A DNA stretch of 64,000 bases, from the NCBI RefSeq assembly GCF_004348735.1, contig NZ_SMKT01000013.1, forward strand, positions 1-64,000. Reading direction: 5' to 3'. Below the pieces are notes generated by a model. That model was not told the origin of the DNA. It saw only the letters and a list, made by a program, of their open reading frames with translations, and ran no database searches. The DNA comes from Actinomadura sp. KC06 (lineage in GTDB: Bacteria > Actinomycetota > Actinomycetes > Streptosporangiales > Streptosporangiaceae). This document shows positions 45,452-52,846 of the stretch, piece after piece. The position numbers and the translations under genes were made by a program. The stretch's first letter is position 1, and the number at the start of each line of letters is the position of its first letter.

Positions 45452-46054
45452 GTGACCTCTCCGAAACCCCTTGCCGTCTGCGTCTTCTGCTCGTCCAGCG
45501 GGACGATCGACCGCCGCTACGTCGACCTCGCGGCGCAGGCCGGAGCCGAGCTCGCCCGGCGCGGGCACAGCCTCGTCAGCGGCGGCGCCCAGGTCTCGTG
45601 CATGGGCGCCGTCGCCCGCGCCGCGCGGGCCGGCGGCGCCCGCACCGTCGGGGTGATCCCCGAGGGCCTGGTCAGCGTCGAGATCTCCGACGAGGACAAC
45701 GACGAGCTGATCGTCACCCCCGACATGCGGACCCGCAAGGGCGAGATGGACCGCCGCAGCGACGCGTTCCTCGTCCTGCCCGGCGGCATCGGCACGCTGG
45801 AGGAGCTGTTCGAGGTGTGGACGGCCCGCGTCCTCGCCATGCACGCCAAGCCCGTCGTGATCCTCGACCCGACCGGCGTCTACGACCCGCTCCGCGAGCT
45901 GATGCGGGGCCTCACCGAGCAGGGCTTCGCCCGCGCGAAGATCTGGGACGCCATCGGCTGGACGGACTCCGTCCCCGAGGCGTTCGACCTGCTGGAGCGG
46001 TCCCAGCCCCGCATCGAATTCTCCCCGGAGGACTACGCCGAGACGCAACTCTGA
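45452..46054 (+). CDS. LOG family protein (second copy)
   Basis: 200 aa. AVCVFCSSSGTIDRRYVDLA and the PGGIGTLEELFEVWT loop, with RKGEMDRRSDAF (substrate Arg), are the full LOG signature: release of free base from nucleoside monophosphates. It lacks the N-terminal extension of the 30518 paralogue and is nearer to characterised LOG enzymes. No ribosome-binding site; TAGGAT at 45439-45444 lies 7 nt before the GTG, so the mRNA is probably leaderless. Confidence 0.9.
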   Translation: MTSPKPLAVCVFCSSSGTIDRRYVDLAAQAGAELARRGHSLVSGGAQVSCMGAVARAARAGGARTVGVIPEGLVSVEISDEDNDELIVTPDMRTRKGEMDRRSDAFLVLPGGIGTLEELFEVWTARVLAMHAKPVVILDPTGVYDPLRELMRGLTEQGFARAKIWDAIGWTDSVPEAFDLLERSQPRIEFSPEDYAETQL

Positions 46055-46075
46055 CGCTGGTCGGGCTTCCGGTGC

Positions 46076-47875
46076 TCAGTGCTTCCGGCCGGGCATGTTC
46101 TCGTACATCTCGGTGAGCTTCTGGCGGAAGCCGCGGGCCGCGATGCCGATCTTCTGCGGGTCCTTGACGCCCGCCTTGAAGGTCTTCTTGGCCTGGTCGG
46201 ACATGATGTGCGGCGGGATCGGGGCGATCTGGTCGTCCACGACGAACTCCAGCACGACCGGACGGTCGCTGGCCAGGGCGTCCCGCCAGGCGTCGGTGAC
46301 GCCCTCCGGGTCGTCGCAGTAGACGCCCTTGAGCCCGCACATCTCCGCGTACTCGGCGTACGGGAAGTCGGGGATCGACTGCGAGCCCTCGTACTTGGGG
46401 TCGCCGCCCATCGCGCGCTGCTCCCAGGTGACCTGGTTGAGGTCCTGGTTGTTGAACACGCAGAAGATCAGCGGGGCGCCGGCCATGCGCCCGGCGTACC
46501 GCTTGACCGTGAGCATCTCGTTCATGCCGTTCATCTGGAACGCGCCGTCCCCGACGAAGCAGATCACCGGACGGTCCGGGTGGGCGAACCGGGCGGCGAT
46601 CGCGTACGGGACGCCCGGGCCCATCGTGGCGAGCGTCCCGGACAGGGACGCCCGCATGCCCTCGCGGAGCTTGAGGTGCCGGGCCCACCAGTTCGTCGCC
46701 GACCCGGAGTCGGCGGTGAGGATCGCGCCGTCCGGGAGCAGCGGGGACAGCTCCTGCGCCACCGCCTGCGGGTTGATCTTGCCGTCGAAGCTCTGCCCGG
46801 CCCGCTTCTCCAGGACGGCGTTCCAGGCGCGGACGTTCTCCTCGATGCCGTCGCGCCAGGCCCGGTCCTCCTTGCGCCGCAGGAGCGGGATCAGCTCCCT
46901 CAGGGTCTCCCCGGCGTCGCCGACGACGTGGGCGTCCATCGGGTAGCGGACGCCGATCATGCTGCCGTCGATGTCGATCTCCACGCCGCGGCAGGAGCCC
47001 TCGTCCGGCAGCCACTCGGCGTACGGGAAGCTGGTGCCGATCATGAACAGGGTGTCGCAGTTCATGATCATCTCATCGCTGGCCTTGGAGCCGAGCAGGC
47101 CGATCGGGCCGGTCACGAACGGCAGCGTGTCGGGGACGACCTCCCGTCCGAGCAGCGCCTTGGCGATGCCCGCGCCGAGCAGCTCCGCCGCCTCGACCAC
47201 CTCGGCCTGCGCGCCCGCCGCGCCCTGCCCGACGAGCATCGCGACCTTCTCGCCCTCGTTGAGGATGTCCGCGGCCTTCCGCAGCTCGTCGGGATCGGGC
47301 AGGACGCGCGGCCGGCTCCAGCCGACGCTGGAGAACACCGAGCCGTGCTCCTTCGGCGGCGACGGCATCTCGTCCGCCTCCTGGACGTCCTCCGGGATGA
47401 CGATCGTCGCGACGCCGCGCGTGGTCAGCGCCGTCTTGAACGCCCGGTCGATGACATGCCTGACCTGCCCGGGATGCATGACGATCTGGCAGTACTCGGA
47501 CACGTCGGAGAACAGGTTCTCCAGCGCGATCTCCTGCTGGTAGCGGGTGCCCTGCGCGAGCCGCTTCTGCTGCCCGATGATCGCGACGACCGGCTGGTGG
47601 TCCAGCTTGGCGTCGTACAGGCCGTTCAGCAGGTGGATCGCGCCCGGCCCGGACGTCGCGACGCAGCAGCCGACCTCGCCGGTGAACTTGGCGTGCCCGA
47701 CGGCCATGAACGCGGCCATCTCCTCGTGCCGCGTCTGGATGAACTCCGGCCTGCCTTTGGCCCGGTCGAAGGCGCCGAGCATGCCGTTGATGCCGTCGCC
47801 GGGATATCCGAAGACCCGCTCCACGCCCCACTCGGTCAGCCGCCGGAGGACGTGGTCGGCCACTTGCTGCGCCAT
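46076..47875 (-). CDS. pyruvate oxidase/dehydrogenase-type TPP enzyme (PoxB-like)
   Basis: 599 aa, three-domain acetolactate-synthase fold. RVFGYPGDGINGMLGAFDRA (glyoxylate-type loop), TRHEEMAAFMAVGHAKFTG (Glu that activates TPP), CCVATSGPGAIHLLNGLYDA, and the TPP motif FVGDGAFQMNGMNEMLTVKR ending N-N-Q-D are clear. Relatives turn pyruvate into acetate and CO2 at the membrane, passing electrons to quinone; acetolactate synthase is less likely as no small subunit follows. GGAG precedes the ATG. Divergent from the CBS gene. Confidence 0.88.
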   Translation of the reverse strand: MAQQVADHVLRRLTEWGVERVFGYPGDGINGMLGAFDRAKGRPEFIQTRHEEMAAFMAVGHAKFTGEVGCCVATSGPGAIHLLNGLYDAKLDHQPVVAIIGQQKRLAQGTRYQQEIALENLFSDVSEYCQIVMHPGQVRHVIDRAFKTALTTRGVATIVIPEDVQEADEMPSPPKEHGSVFSSVGWSRPRVLPDPDELRKAADILNEGEKVAMLVGQGAAGAQAEVVEAAELLGAGIAKALLGREVVPDTLPFVTGPIGLLGSKASDEMIMNCDTLFMIGTSFPYAEWLPDEGSCRGVEIDIDGSMIGVRYPMDAHVVGDAGETLRELIPLLRRKEDRAWRDGIEENVRAWNAVLEKRAGQSFDGKINPQAVAQELSPLLPDGAILTADSGSATNWWARHLKLREGMRASLSGTLATMGPGVPYAIAARFAHPDRPVICFVGDGAFQMNGMNEMLTVKRYAGRMAGAPLIFCVFNNQDLNQVTWEQRAMGGDPKYEGSQSIPDFPYAEYAEMCGLKGVYCDDPEGVTDAWRDALASDRPVVLEFVVDDQIAPIPPHIMSDQAKKTFKAGVKDPQKIGIAARGFRQKLTEMYENMPGRKH

Positions 47876-48026
47876 CGCTCTCTCCTCAGTCGTGATCCCG
47901 GTACCCGCCCCCACGCTGCGCCGGATCCGGCCCAGAGACCCACTGCCCGTGTCGCGGGGCCTGTAACGCGCGGCCCGGCGGGTCCCGGGCCGCGTGCCCG
48001 CGCGCCCCTCGGATACCGTCGGAGGC

Positions 48027-48446
48027 GTGCGCGCCCGTGAACTCGCCGCCGAGTACCCCACCGTGACGCCGTCCGACAGCGCGATGGACGCCGCCCGCCT
48101 CCTCGCAGCTCAGGGCCTTCCGGGCCTCGTCGTGGACGGCAGGGGCCGCGCCGTGGCGGTGATCCCCGGTTCGCGGCTGCTGCGGCGGATCGTCCCGGCG
48201 CACGTCCGCGACGACCCTGCCCTCGCCCGCGTCTACGACGAGCGCCACGCCGACCGGCTCTGCGCCGGGCTCGCCGACCGGACCGTCGCCGACCACAACG
48301 CCACCGTCATGGAGATCGCCAGCGTCATGGCGGGCTCCCGCGGCCCCGTCGTCGCGGTCACCGACGACGAGCGGCGCCCGGAGGAGGGCGCGGTCCTCGG
48401 CGTGGTCACGGCCGCGCGCCTCCTGGAGCGCCTCCTGCCCTCCTGA
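48027..48446 (+). CDS. CBS-domain pair protein
   Basis: 139 aa made of two CBS motifs: AMDAARLLAAQGLPGLVVDG and EIASVMAGSRGPVVAVTDDE, an adenine-nucleotide-sensing module. GTG 48027 has TACCGT (48014-48019) 7 nt before it, so leaderless; GGAGG is too close to serve. Such small CBS proteins often accompany ion transporters, but none is adjacent here. Confidence 0.82.
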   Translation: MRARELAAEYPTVTPSDSAMDAARLLAAQGLPGLVVDGRGRAVAVIPGSRLLRRIVPAHVRDDPALARVYDERHADRLCAGLADRTVADHNATVMEIASVMAGSRGPVVAVTDDERRPEEGAVLGVVTAARLLERLLPS

Positions 48447-48515
48447 CCAGCGTCCTGCCCGACCCGCAAGCCGTCACCCGAGCCGTCACCCCGAGCCGTC
48501 ATCCGAAGGAGCCGA

Positions 48516-49352
48516 ATGAACGTCGACGTGCCCGCCTCGCGGGAGCTCGCCGCGATCGCCGAACTCGCCGCCCGCACGACCGGCGGTGAGCTGCGGACGG
48601 CGTTCCGCTCGCGTCCGGAGGTCGATGTCAAGAGCGACTTCCACGACCCGGTCACCGAGCACGACCGCGCGGCGGAGGAGACCATCCGGGAGGTGCTCGC
48701 CGAGCACACCCCCGGCAGCGTCGTCGTCGGGGAGGAGGGCGGCGCGCGCGGCGACTCCGCCGCCGAGATCCGCTGGTACGTGGACCCCATCGACGGGACG
48801 GCCAACTTCGCGGTCGGCCTGCCCTTCTGGTGCGTGTCGATCGCCGCCGTCGCGGGCGGCGAGCTGGTCGCGGGCGCCGTGTACGACCCGGTGCGCGACG
48901 ACATGTTCACCGCGACCCTGGACGGCGCCACCTGCAACGGCGAGCCGCTCCGCAGCCGCGGCGCGACCCACGACGCGACCGCCGTGGCCGCCACGTCCTA
49001 CCCCAGCCCGCACGACCTCGCCGGCGGTGACCGGGACGAGACGCTGCGGCGCTTCGGGCTGATGGTGGACGCGTTCGCCACCGTCCGCAGGCCGGGCAGC
49101 GCCGCGCTCACCCTCGCGCACATCGCCGCGGGCTGGACGGACGTCGCCTACGACTCGTCCATCAACGCCTGGGACATCGCCGCCGCGATGCTCCTGGTCA
49201 GGCAGGCCGGCGGGACGTACCTGCCGCTCGGCGGACGGCCCGGCGGCCACGACTGGGACGCCCCCGGATACCTGGCCTGCGTCGGCGGATTCGACCTCGC
49301 CGGCTCGGTCATGACCGAGATCACCGGGCTCGCCGGCGCCGGGACGCGGTAG
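48516..49352 (+). CDS. inositol-monophosphatase family phosphatase
   Basis: 278 aa, Mg2+-dependent sugar-phosphatase fold. Metal sites: the Asp/Glu around DPVTEHDRAAEE, VVGEEGG, WYVDPIDGTANF (D-P-I-D-G-T) and SSINAWDIAAAMLLV. GAAGGAG lies 5 nt before the ATG. Substrate may be inositol phosphate, histidinol phosphate or another sugar phosphate; the sequence alone does not decide. Standalone gene. Confidence 0.9.
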   Translation: MNVDVPASRELAAIAELAARTTGGELRTAFRSRPEVDVKSDFHDPVTEHDRAAEETIREVLAEHTPGSVVVGEEGGARGDSAAEIRWYVDPIDGTANFAVGLPFWCVSIAAVAGGELVAGAVYDPVRDDMFTATLDGATCNGEPLRSRGATHDATAVAATSYPSPHDLAGGDRDETLRRFGLMVDAFATVRRPGSAALTLAHIAAGWTDVAYDSSINAWDIAAAMLLVRQAGGTYLPLGGRPGGHDWDAPGYLACVGGFDLAGSVMTEITGLAGAGTR

Positions 49353-49419
49353 CCGCAGCCCCCGCCCGAAGCCCGAAAACTGAAGATTGTCCTGGGGGTT
49401 TGCCATCCGGCCGGTGCTC

Positions 49420-49441
49420 GTTCACCACCGGTTAAGGGCCG
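49420..49441 (+). promoter_or_regulatory. PHO box (PhoP site) before the PhoX gene
   Basis: Two 11-bp direct repeat units, GTTCACCACCG (49420-49430) and GTTAAGGGCCG (49431-49441). This matches the Streptomyces PhoP box of GTTCACC-like 11-mers and sits 44 bp before the start codon. Confidence 0.6.
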
Positions 49442-49484
49442 GCGACCAGGCTCCCGCGTGATCCCCTCACGTGAAGGAGTGCCC

Positions 49485-50900
49485 ATGTCCGTGACCCGTC
49501 GCGGAGTCGTCAAGGGCGGCGCGGCCGGTGCGCTGTCCATAGCCCTCGCCGGAAGCCTGGACGGAATCTTCCAGACCTCCGCGGGCGCCGACACCGGAGA
49601 GGCATACGGCTACGGCCCGCTCGTCCCCGATCCCAAGGGCGTCCTCGACCTGCCCAAGGGGTTCTCGTACAAGACGCTGTCGGTGGAAGGCGAGCCCATC
49701 TCGGACGGCGTCGTCGTCCCCGGCCACCACGACGGGACGGCCACGTTCCCCGCGCGCGGGGGCCACGACCACTTCCCGCACTGGCCCGACCATCCCGGAT
49801 TCCCGGACTGGCCGAACTTCAGCAGCCAGGAACGCGCCCGCGAGCGCGGCAACGGCCGCCGGGGCCAGACGATCCTCGTCCGCAACCACGAGCAGAGCAA
49901 CAACGGCACCCGCGCCGTCGCGCCGCCCGAGCTGACCTACGACCCGGCGGCCAACGGCGGCACCACCAACCTGCTGGTCGACCGCGACGGCGACCTGGTG
50001 TCGCAGTACGTCAGCCTCGCCGGGACGGCCGTGAACTGCGCGGGCGGCCGCACCCCCTGGGGGACGTGGCTGACCTGCGAGGAGACCGAGGGCTTCAAGG
50101 GCGAGACCAAGAGCCACGGCTGGGTCTTCGAGGTCGACCCGTACGGCAGGCGCACCAAGCCGGTCCCGCTGACCGGCCTCGGCCGGTTCGCGCACGAGGC
50201 CGTCGCCGTCGACCCGCACACCCTCACCGCCTACCTGACCGAGGACGCGTCCAAGCCGTTCGGGCTGTTCTACCGGTTCCGTCCCAAGGCCCACCGCGGC
50301 GGCTACCACGCCTACCTGAAGGGCGGGGAGCTGGAGGCGCTGAACGTGCCGGGCGTCCCGGACCTGTCGCTCGTCACCGAGCCCGGAACGAAGCTGCGGG
50401 CCCAGTGGGTGGACGTGCCGGACCCGTCCGCGAAGCAGACGTCCGTGCGCAAGCAGTTCGAGTCGATCACGCGGAGCCAGAAGCTCGAAGGCGCCTGGTG
50501 GGGGCACGGCAAGGCGTACTTCGTGGCCAGCTTCTCCAGCAAGGAGGACGGCGCCGCGGGCGACCACGCCGGGCAGGTCTGGACGTACGACCCGCGCCGC
50601 AACGAGATCCAGCTCCAGCTGATCTTCAAGCCGGGCGGCCGCTTCGACGGGCCGGACAACATCACGGTCTCCCCGTACGGCGGCGGCGTGATCCTGGCCG
50701 AGGACGGCGACGGCGAGCAGTTCCTCGTCGGCACCACGCGGCAGAACAAGCCGTTCGCGTTCGCCCGCAACGCCCTCAACGGCAGCGAGTTCGCCGGCGT
50801 CACGTTCTCGCCGGACGGCCGGATCCTGTTCGCCAGCCGCCAGTCCGACCCGGGCGCGACGTTCGCGATCTCGGGCCCCTGGCACCGCCTGCGCGGCTAG
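49485..50900 (+). CDS. PhoX-type (DUF839) alkaline phosphatase
   Basis: 471 aa. Twin-arginine-like signal with TRRGVVKGGAAGALSIALAG, so exported folded. The body shows PhoX hallmarks: LVRNHEQSNNGTRAV, GGTTNLLVDRDG, CAGGRTPWGTWLTCEETEG and ILAEDGDGEQFLVG, residues that hold the Fe/Ca cofactor in PhoX. GAAGGAG precedes the ATG by 5 nt. It releases phosphate outside the cell under phosphate starvation; the upstream PHO box agrees with this. Confidence 0.9.
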   Translation: MSVTRRGVVKGGAAGALSIALAGSLDGIFQTSAGADTGEAYGYGPLVPDPKGVLDLPKGFSYKTLSVEGEPISDGVVVPGHHDGTATFPARGGHDHFPHWPDHPGFPDWPNFSSQERARERGNGRRGQTILVRNHEQSNNGTRAVAPPELTYDPAANGGTTNLLVDRDGDLVSQYVSLAGTAVNCAGGRTPWGTWLTCEETEGFKGETKSHGWVFEVDPYGRRTKPVPLTGLGRFAHEAVAVDPHTLTAYLTEDASKPFGLFYRFRPKAHRGGYHAYLKGGELEALNVPGVPDLSLVTEPGTKLRAQWVDVPDPSAKQTSVRKQFESITRSQKLEGAWWGHGKAYFVASFSSKEDGAAGDHAGQVWTYDPRRNEIQLQLIFKPGGRFDGPDNITVSPYGGGVILAEDGDGEQFLVGTTRQNKPFAFARNALNGSEFAGVTFSPDGRILFASRQSDPGATFAISGPWHRLRG

Positions 50901-50919
50901 GGCCCGGCCGGGCCCGCGG

Positions 50920-51237
50920 TCAGGCGAGCCCGCGGCGGGCGGCGGAGGGGGGCCGGGTCCCCTGGATGGACGCCACCATGTCCAGGACCTGGCGGACGCC
51001 GTCCGCCTGCGACTCGGGGACGCGGAACAGCGCCGCGCCCAGCCACGCGTAGACGGACGCCGCGGCGAGCAGCCCGGGATCGGGCTCCCCGGCGTCCGTC
51101 TCCAGCGTGACGAGCACCATGTCCCCCGCGGCCGCGTGCCGCTCCACGCGGTCCGCCGGGGGAGCCGTGCCCGCGTCCACGGCCCCGTCCGGGACGGGCG
51201 CGTCCGATGCCAGGACCATCCGCTCTCGCACTTCCAT
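50920..51237 (-). CDS. small protein of unknown function
   Basis: 105 aa; not recognised. It starts MEVRERMVLASDAPVPDGAV and has an all-soluble body with DMVLVTLETDAGEPDPGLLA and AWLGAALFRVPESQADGVRQ, suggesting a small alpha/beta domain. Divergent from the DivIVA-like gene, 69 bp apart. Confidence 0.65.
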   Translation of the reverse strand: MEVRERMVLASDAPVPDGAVDAGTAPPADRVERHAAAGDMVLVTLETDAGEPDPGLLAAASVYAWLGAALFRVPESQADGVRQVLDMVASIQGTRPPSAARRGLA

Positions 51238-51306
51238 GCCGCAAAGCGTGGCACGATCTGGGTTCGGGAAACGTCCTTCAGAGGGACGCGTGCAGATCGG
51301 AGCGTG

Positions 51307-51810
51307 ATGGTTGTCCTGGTTCTCGTCCTGGCCGGCGTGGCCGTGCTGGGCGCCGTCGTCGTCCTCGCCATGGGCCGGGGCGGCGAGCTGGCCGAGACCC
51401 ATCCGGACTATCCGCGGCTGCCGCTCGGCGCCGCCGGCCGTCCGATCACCGGCCCGGACGTCGCCCACATGCGGTTCCCGCGCACGTTCTGGGGCTACCA
51501 GCCGCAGGTGATGGACGAGGCGCTGCGCCGCGTCTCGAACGCGCTGTCCGAACGCGACGCCCGCGTAGCCCTCCTCGAACAGCAGCTCCACGACCTGCGC
51601 CACGGCGCGGGCTCGATCGGCGCCCTGCACGGCCTGGAGGAACCGCCCCCGAACGGCGCCCTGGACGAAACGGCCCCGAACGGCGCCCTGGAGGAACCGG
51701 CTCCGAGCGGCACCCTGGAGGAACCGGTCTCGAACGGCGCCCCGCCCTCGCTCGCCAAGGACGACACCGACGAGGAGCGCGTGAGCGGCGCGAAGGAGGA
51801 CCGGCCGTGA
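51307..51810 (+). CDS. DivIVA-domain-like membrane protein with 9-aa repeats
   Basis: 167 aa. An N-terminal membrane helix (MVVLVLVLAGVAVLGAVVVL) is followed by VAHMRFPRTFWGYQPQVMDE and ALRRVSNALSERDARVALLE, the DivIVA-type F-x-x-x-x-x-G-Y motif and coiled coil. The C-terminus has four 9-residue repeats of the type L-E-E-P-x-P-N-G-A. Its stop overlaps the SRPBCC start (GTGA). Gene order DivIVA-SRPBCC-Tag recurs in actinomycetes; role unknown. Confidence 0.78.
   Translation: MVVLVLVLAGVAVLGAVVVLAMGRGGELAETHPDYPRLPLGAAGRPITGPDVAHMRFPRTFWGYQPQVMDEALRRVSNALSERDARVALLEQQLHDLRHGAGSIGALHGLEEPPPNGALDETAPNGALEEPAPSGTLEEPVSNGAPPSLAKDDTDEERVSGAKEDRP
51634..51741 (+). repeat. 27-bp tandem repeat, four copies
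   Basis: Four in-frame 27-mers encoding LEEPPPNGA, LDETAPNGA, LEEPAPSGT and LEEPVSNGA in the DivIVA-like gene. Confidence 0.88.
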
Positions 51811-52235
51811 GCAGCGTCGCCGTCCACGCGGAGGCGGTCTCGGCCGCGCCCGCCGACCGGGTCTTCGACGTCCTGACCGACTGGCCGCGGCACGCGGAGT
51901 GGATGCCGTTCACCAGCGCGGAGGGCGGCCACAAGGTCGGCGACGACCTCCAGGCCCGGACGGGCATCGGCCCGGTCGGGTTCCTCGACACGATGGTGAT
52001 CACCGACTGGCAGCAGGGCCGGCGGGTCGCCGTCCGGCACACCGGGCGCGTGGTGCGCGGCGAGGCGTGGTTCAAGGTCGTCCCTGAGGGGGCGGGCAGC
52101 CGCGTCGTGTGGGCCGAACGCGTCGACCTGCCGCTCGGCCCGCTCGGCCGCGCCGGATGGCTCGTCGCCGGGCCGGTCGTGAAGGCGTTCATGCGCCTGG
52201 GGCTCCGCCGGTTGGCCGCTTTGTCGGAGGCGTGA
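51807..52235 (+). CDS. SRPBCC (START/polyketide-cyclase-like) protein
   Basis: 142 aa. EAVSAAPADRVFDVLTDWPR starts the fold; TAEGG... VVWAERVDLPLGPLGRAGWL and the C-terminal helix close the hydrophobic cavity. Binds an unknown small ligand. GTGA overlap with the DivIVA-like gene. Confidence 0.85.
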   Translation: MSSVAVHAEAVSAAPADRVFDVLTDWPRHAEWMPFTSAEGGHKVGDDLQARTGIGPVGFLDTMVITDWQQGRRVAVRHTGRVVRGEAWFKVVPEGAGSRVVWAERVDLPLGPLGRAGWLVAGPVVKAFMRLGLRRLAALSEA

Positions 52236-52249
52236 GGTAGAACGGGCGG

Positions 52250-52825
52250 GTGAGTACCGCGATTCTGGGCGAGGACGGCCTGGCCCGCTGCCCCTGGGGC
52301 CTGTCGGCGCCCGACTACGTCGCCTACCACGACGAGGAGTGGGGCCGTCCCGTCCGCGACGACCAGGGCCTTTACGAGAAGCTGTGCCTGGAGGCGTTCC
52401 AGTCCGGGCTGTCGTGGCTGACGATCCTCCGCAAGCGCGAGGCGTTCCGGGCCGCCTTCCACGGGTTCGACCCCGAGAAGGTCGCCGCGTTCGGCCCCGG
52501 CGACGTCGAGCGCCTCATGGCGGACGCCTCGATCGTCCGCAACAGGGCGAAGATCGAGGCGTCGATCGCCAACGCCCGCGCCGCGCTCGACATCCCCGGC
52601 GGCCTGGCCGAGACGGCCTGGCGCTACGCCGACCCCGACGCCCCGGCGTACGCCGACACGTCCGACATGCCCGCGTACACCGACGGCTCGAAGGCCCTGT
52701 CCAAGGAGCTGAAGAAGCATGGCTTCCGCTTCCTCGGCCCCACCACCGTCTACGCCCTCATGCAAGCCTGCGGCCTCGTAGACGACCACCTGAGCGGCTG
52801 CCACCGCCGAGGCGCCTACAAGTAG
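52250..52825 (+). CDS. tag: DNA-3-methyladenine glycosylase I
   Basis: 191 aa; removes 3-methyladenine from alkylated DNA. The Zn site ligands are seen at both ends: RCPWG and Y-H-D-E-E-W-G, then DHLSGCHRR. AFQSGLSWLTILRKREAFRA and FLGPTTVYALMQACGLVDDH are family blocks. No ribosome-binding site; TAGAAC (52238-52243) is 6 nt before the GTG, so leaderless. Confidence 0.93.
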   Translation: MSTAILGEDGLARCPWGLSAPDYVAYHDEEWGRPVRDDQGLYEKLCLEAFQSGLSWLTILRKREAFRAAFHGFDPEKVAAFGPGDVERLMADASIVRNRAKIEASIANARAALDIPGGLAETAWRYADPDAPAYADTSDMPAYTDGSKALSKELKKHGFRFLGPTTVYALMQACGLVDDHLSGCHRRGAYK

Positions 52826-52846
52826 GGCCGACGAGCATGAGCCGGC

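Noticed and set aside
46076..47875. Acetolactate synthase large subunit
   Set aside because: No small-subunit gene or ilv neighbours; the sequence is closer to PoxB-type enzymes.
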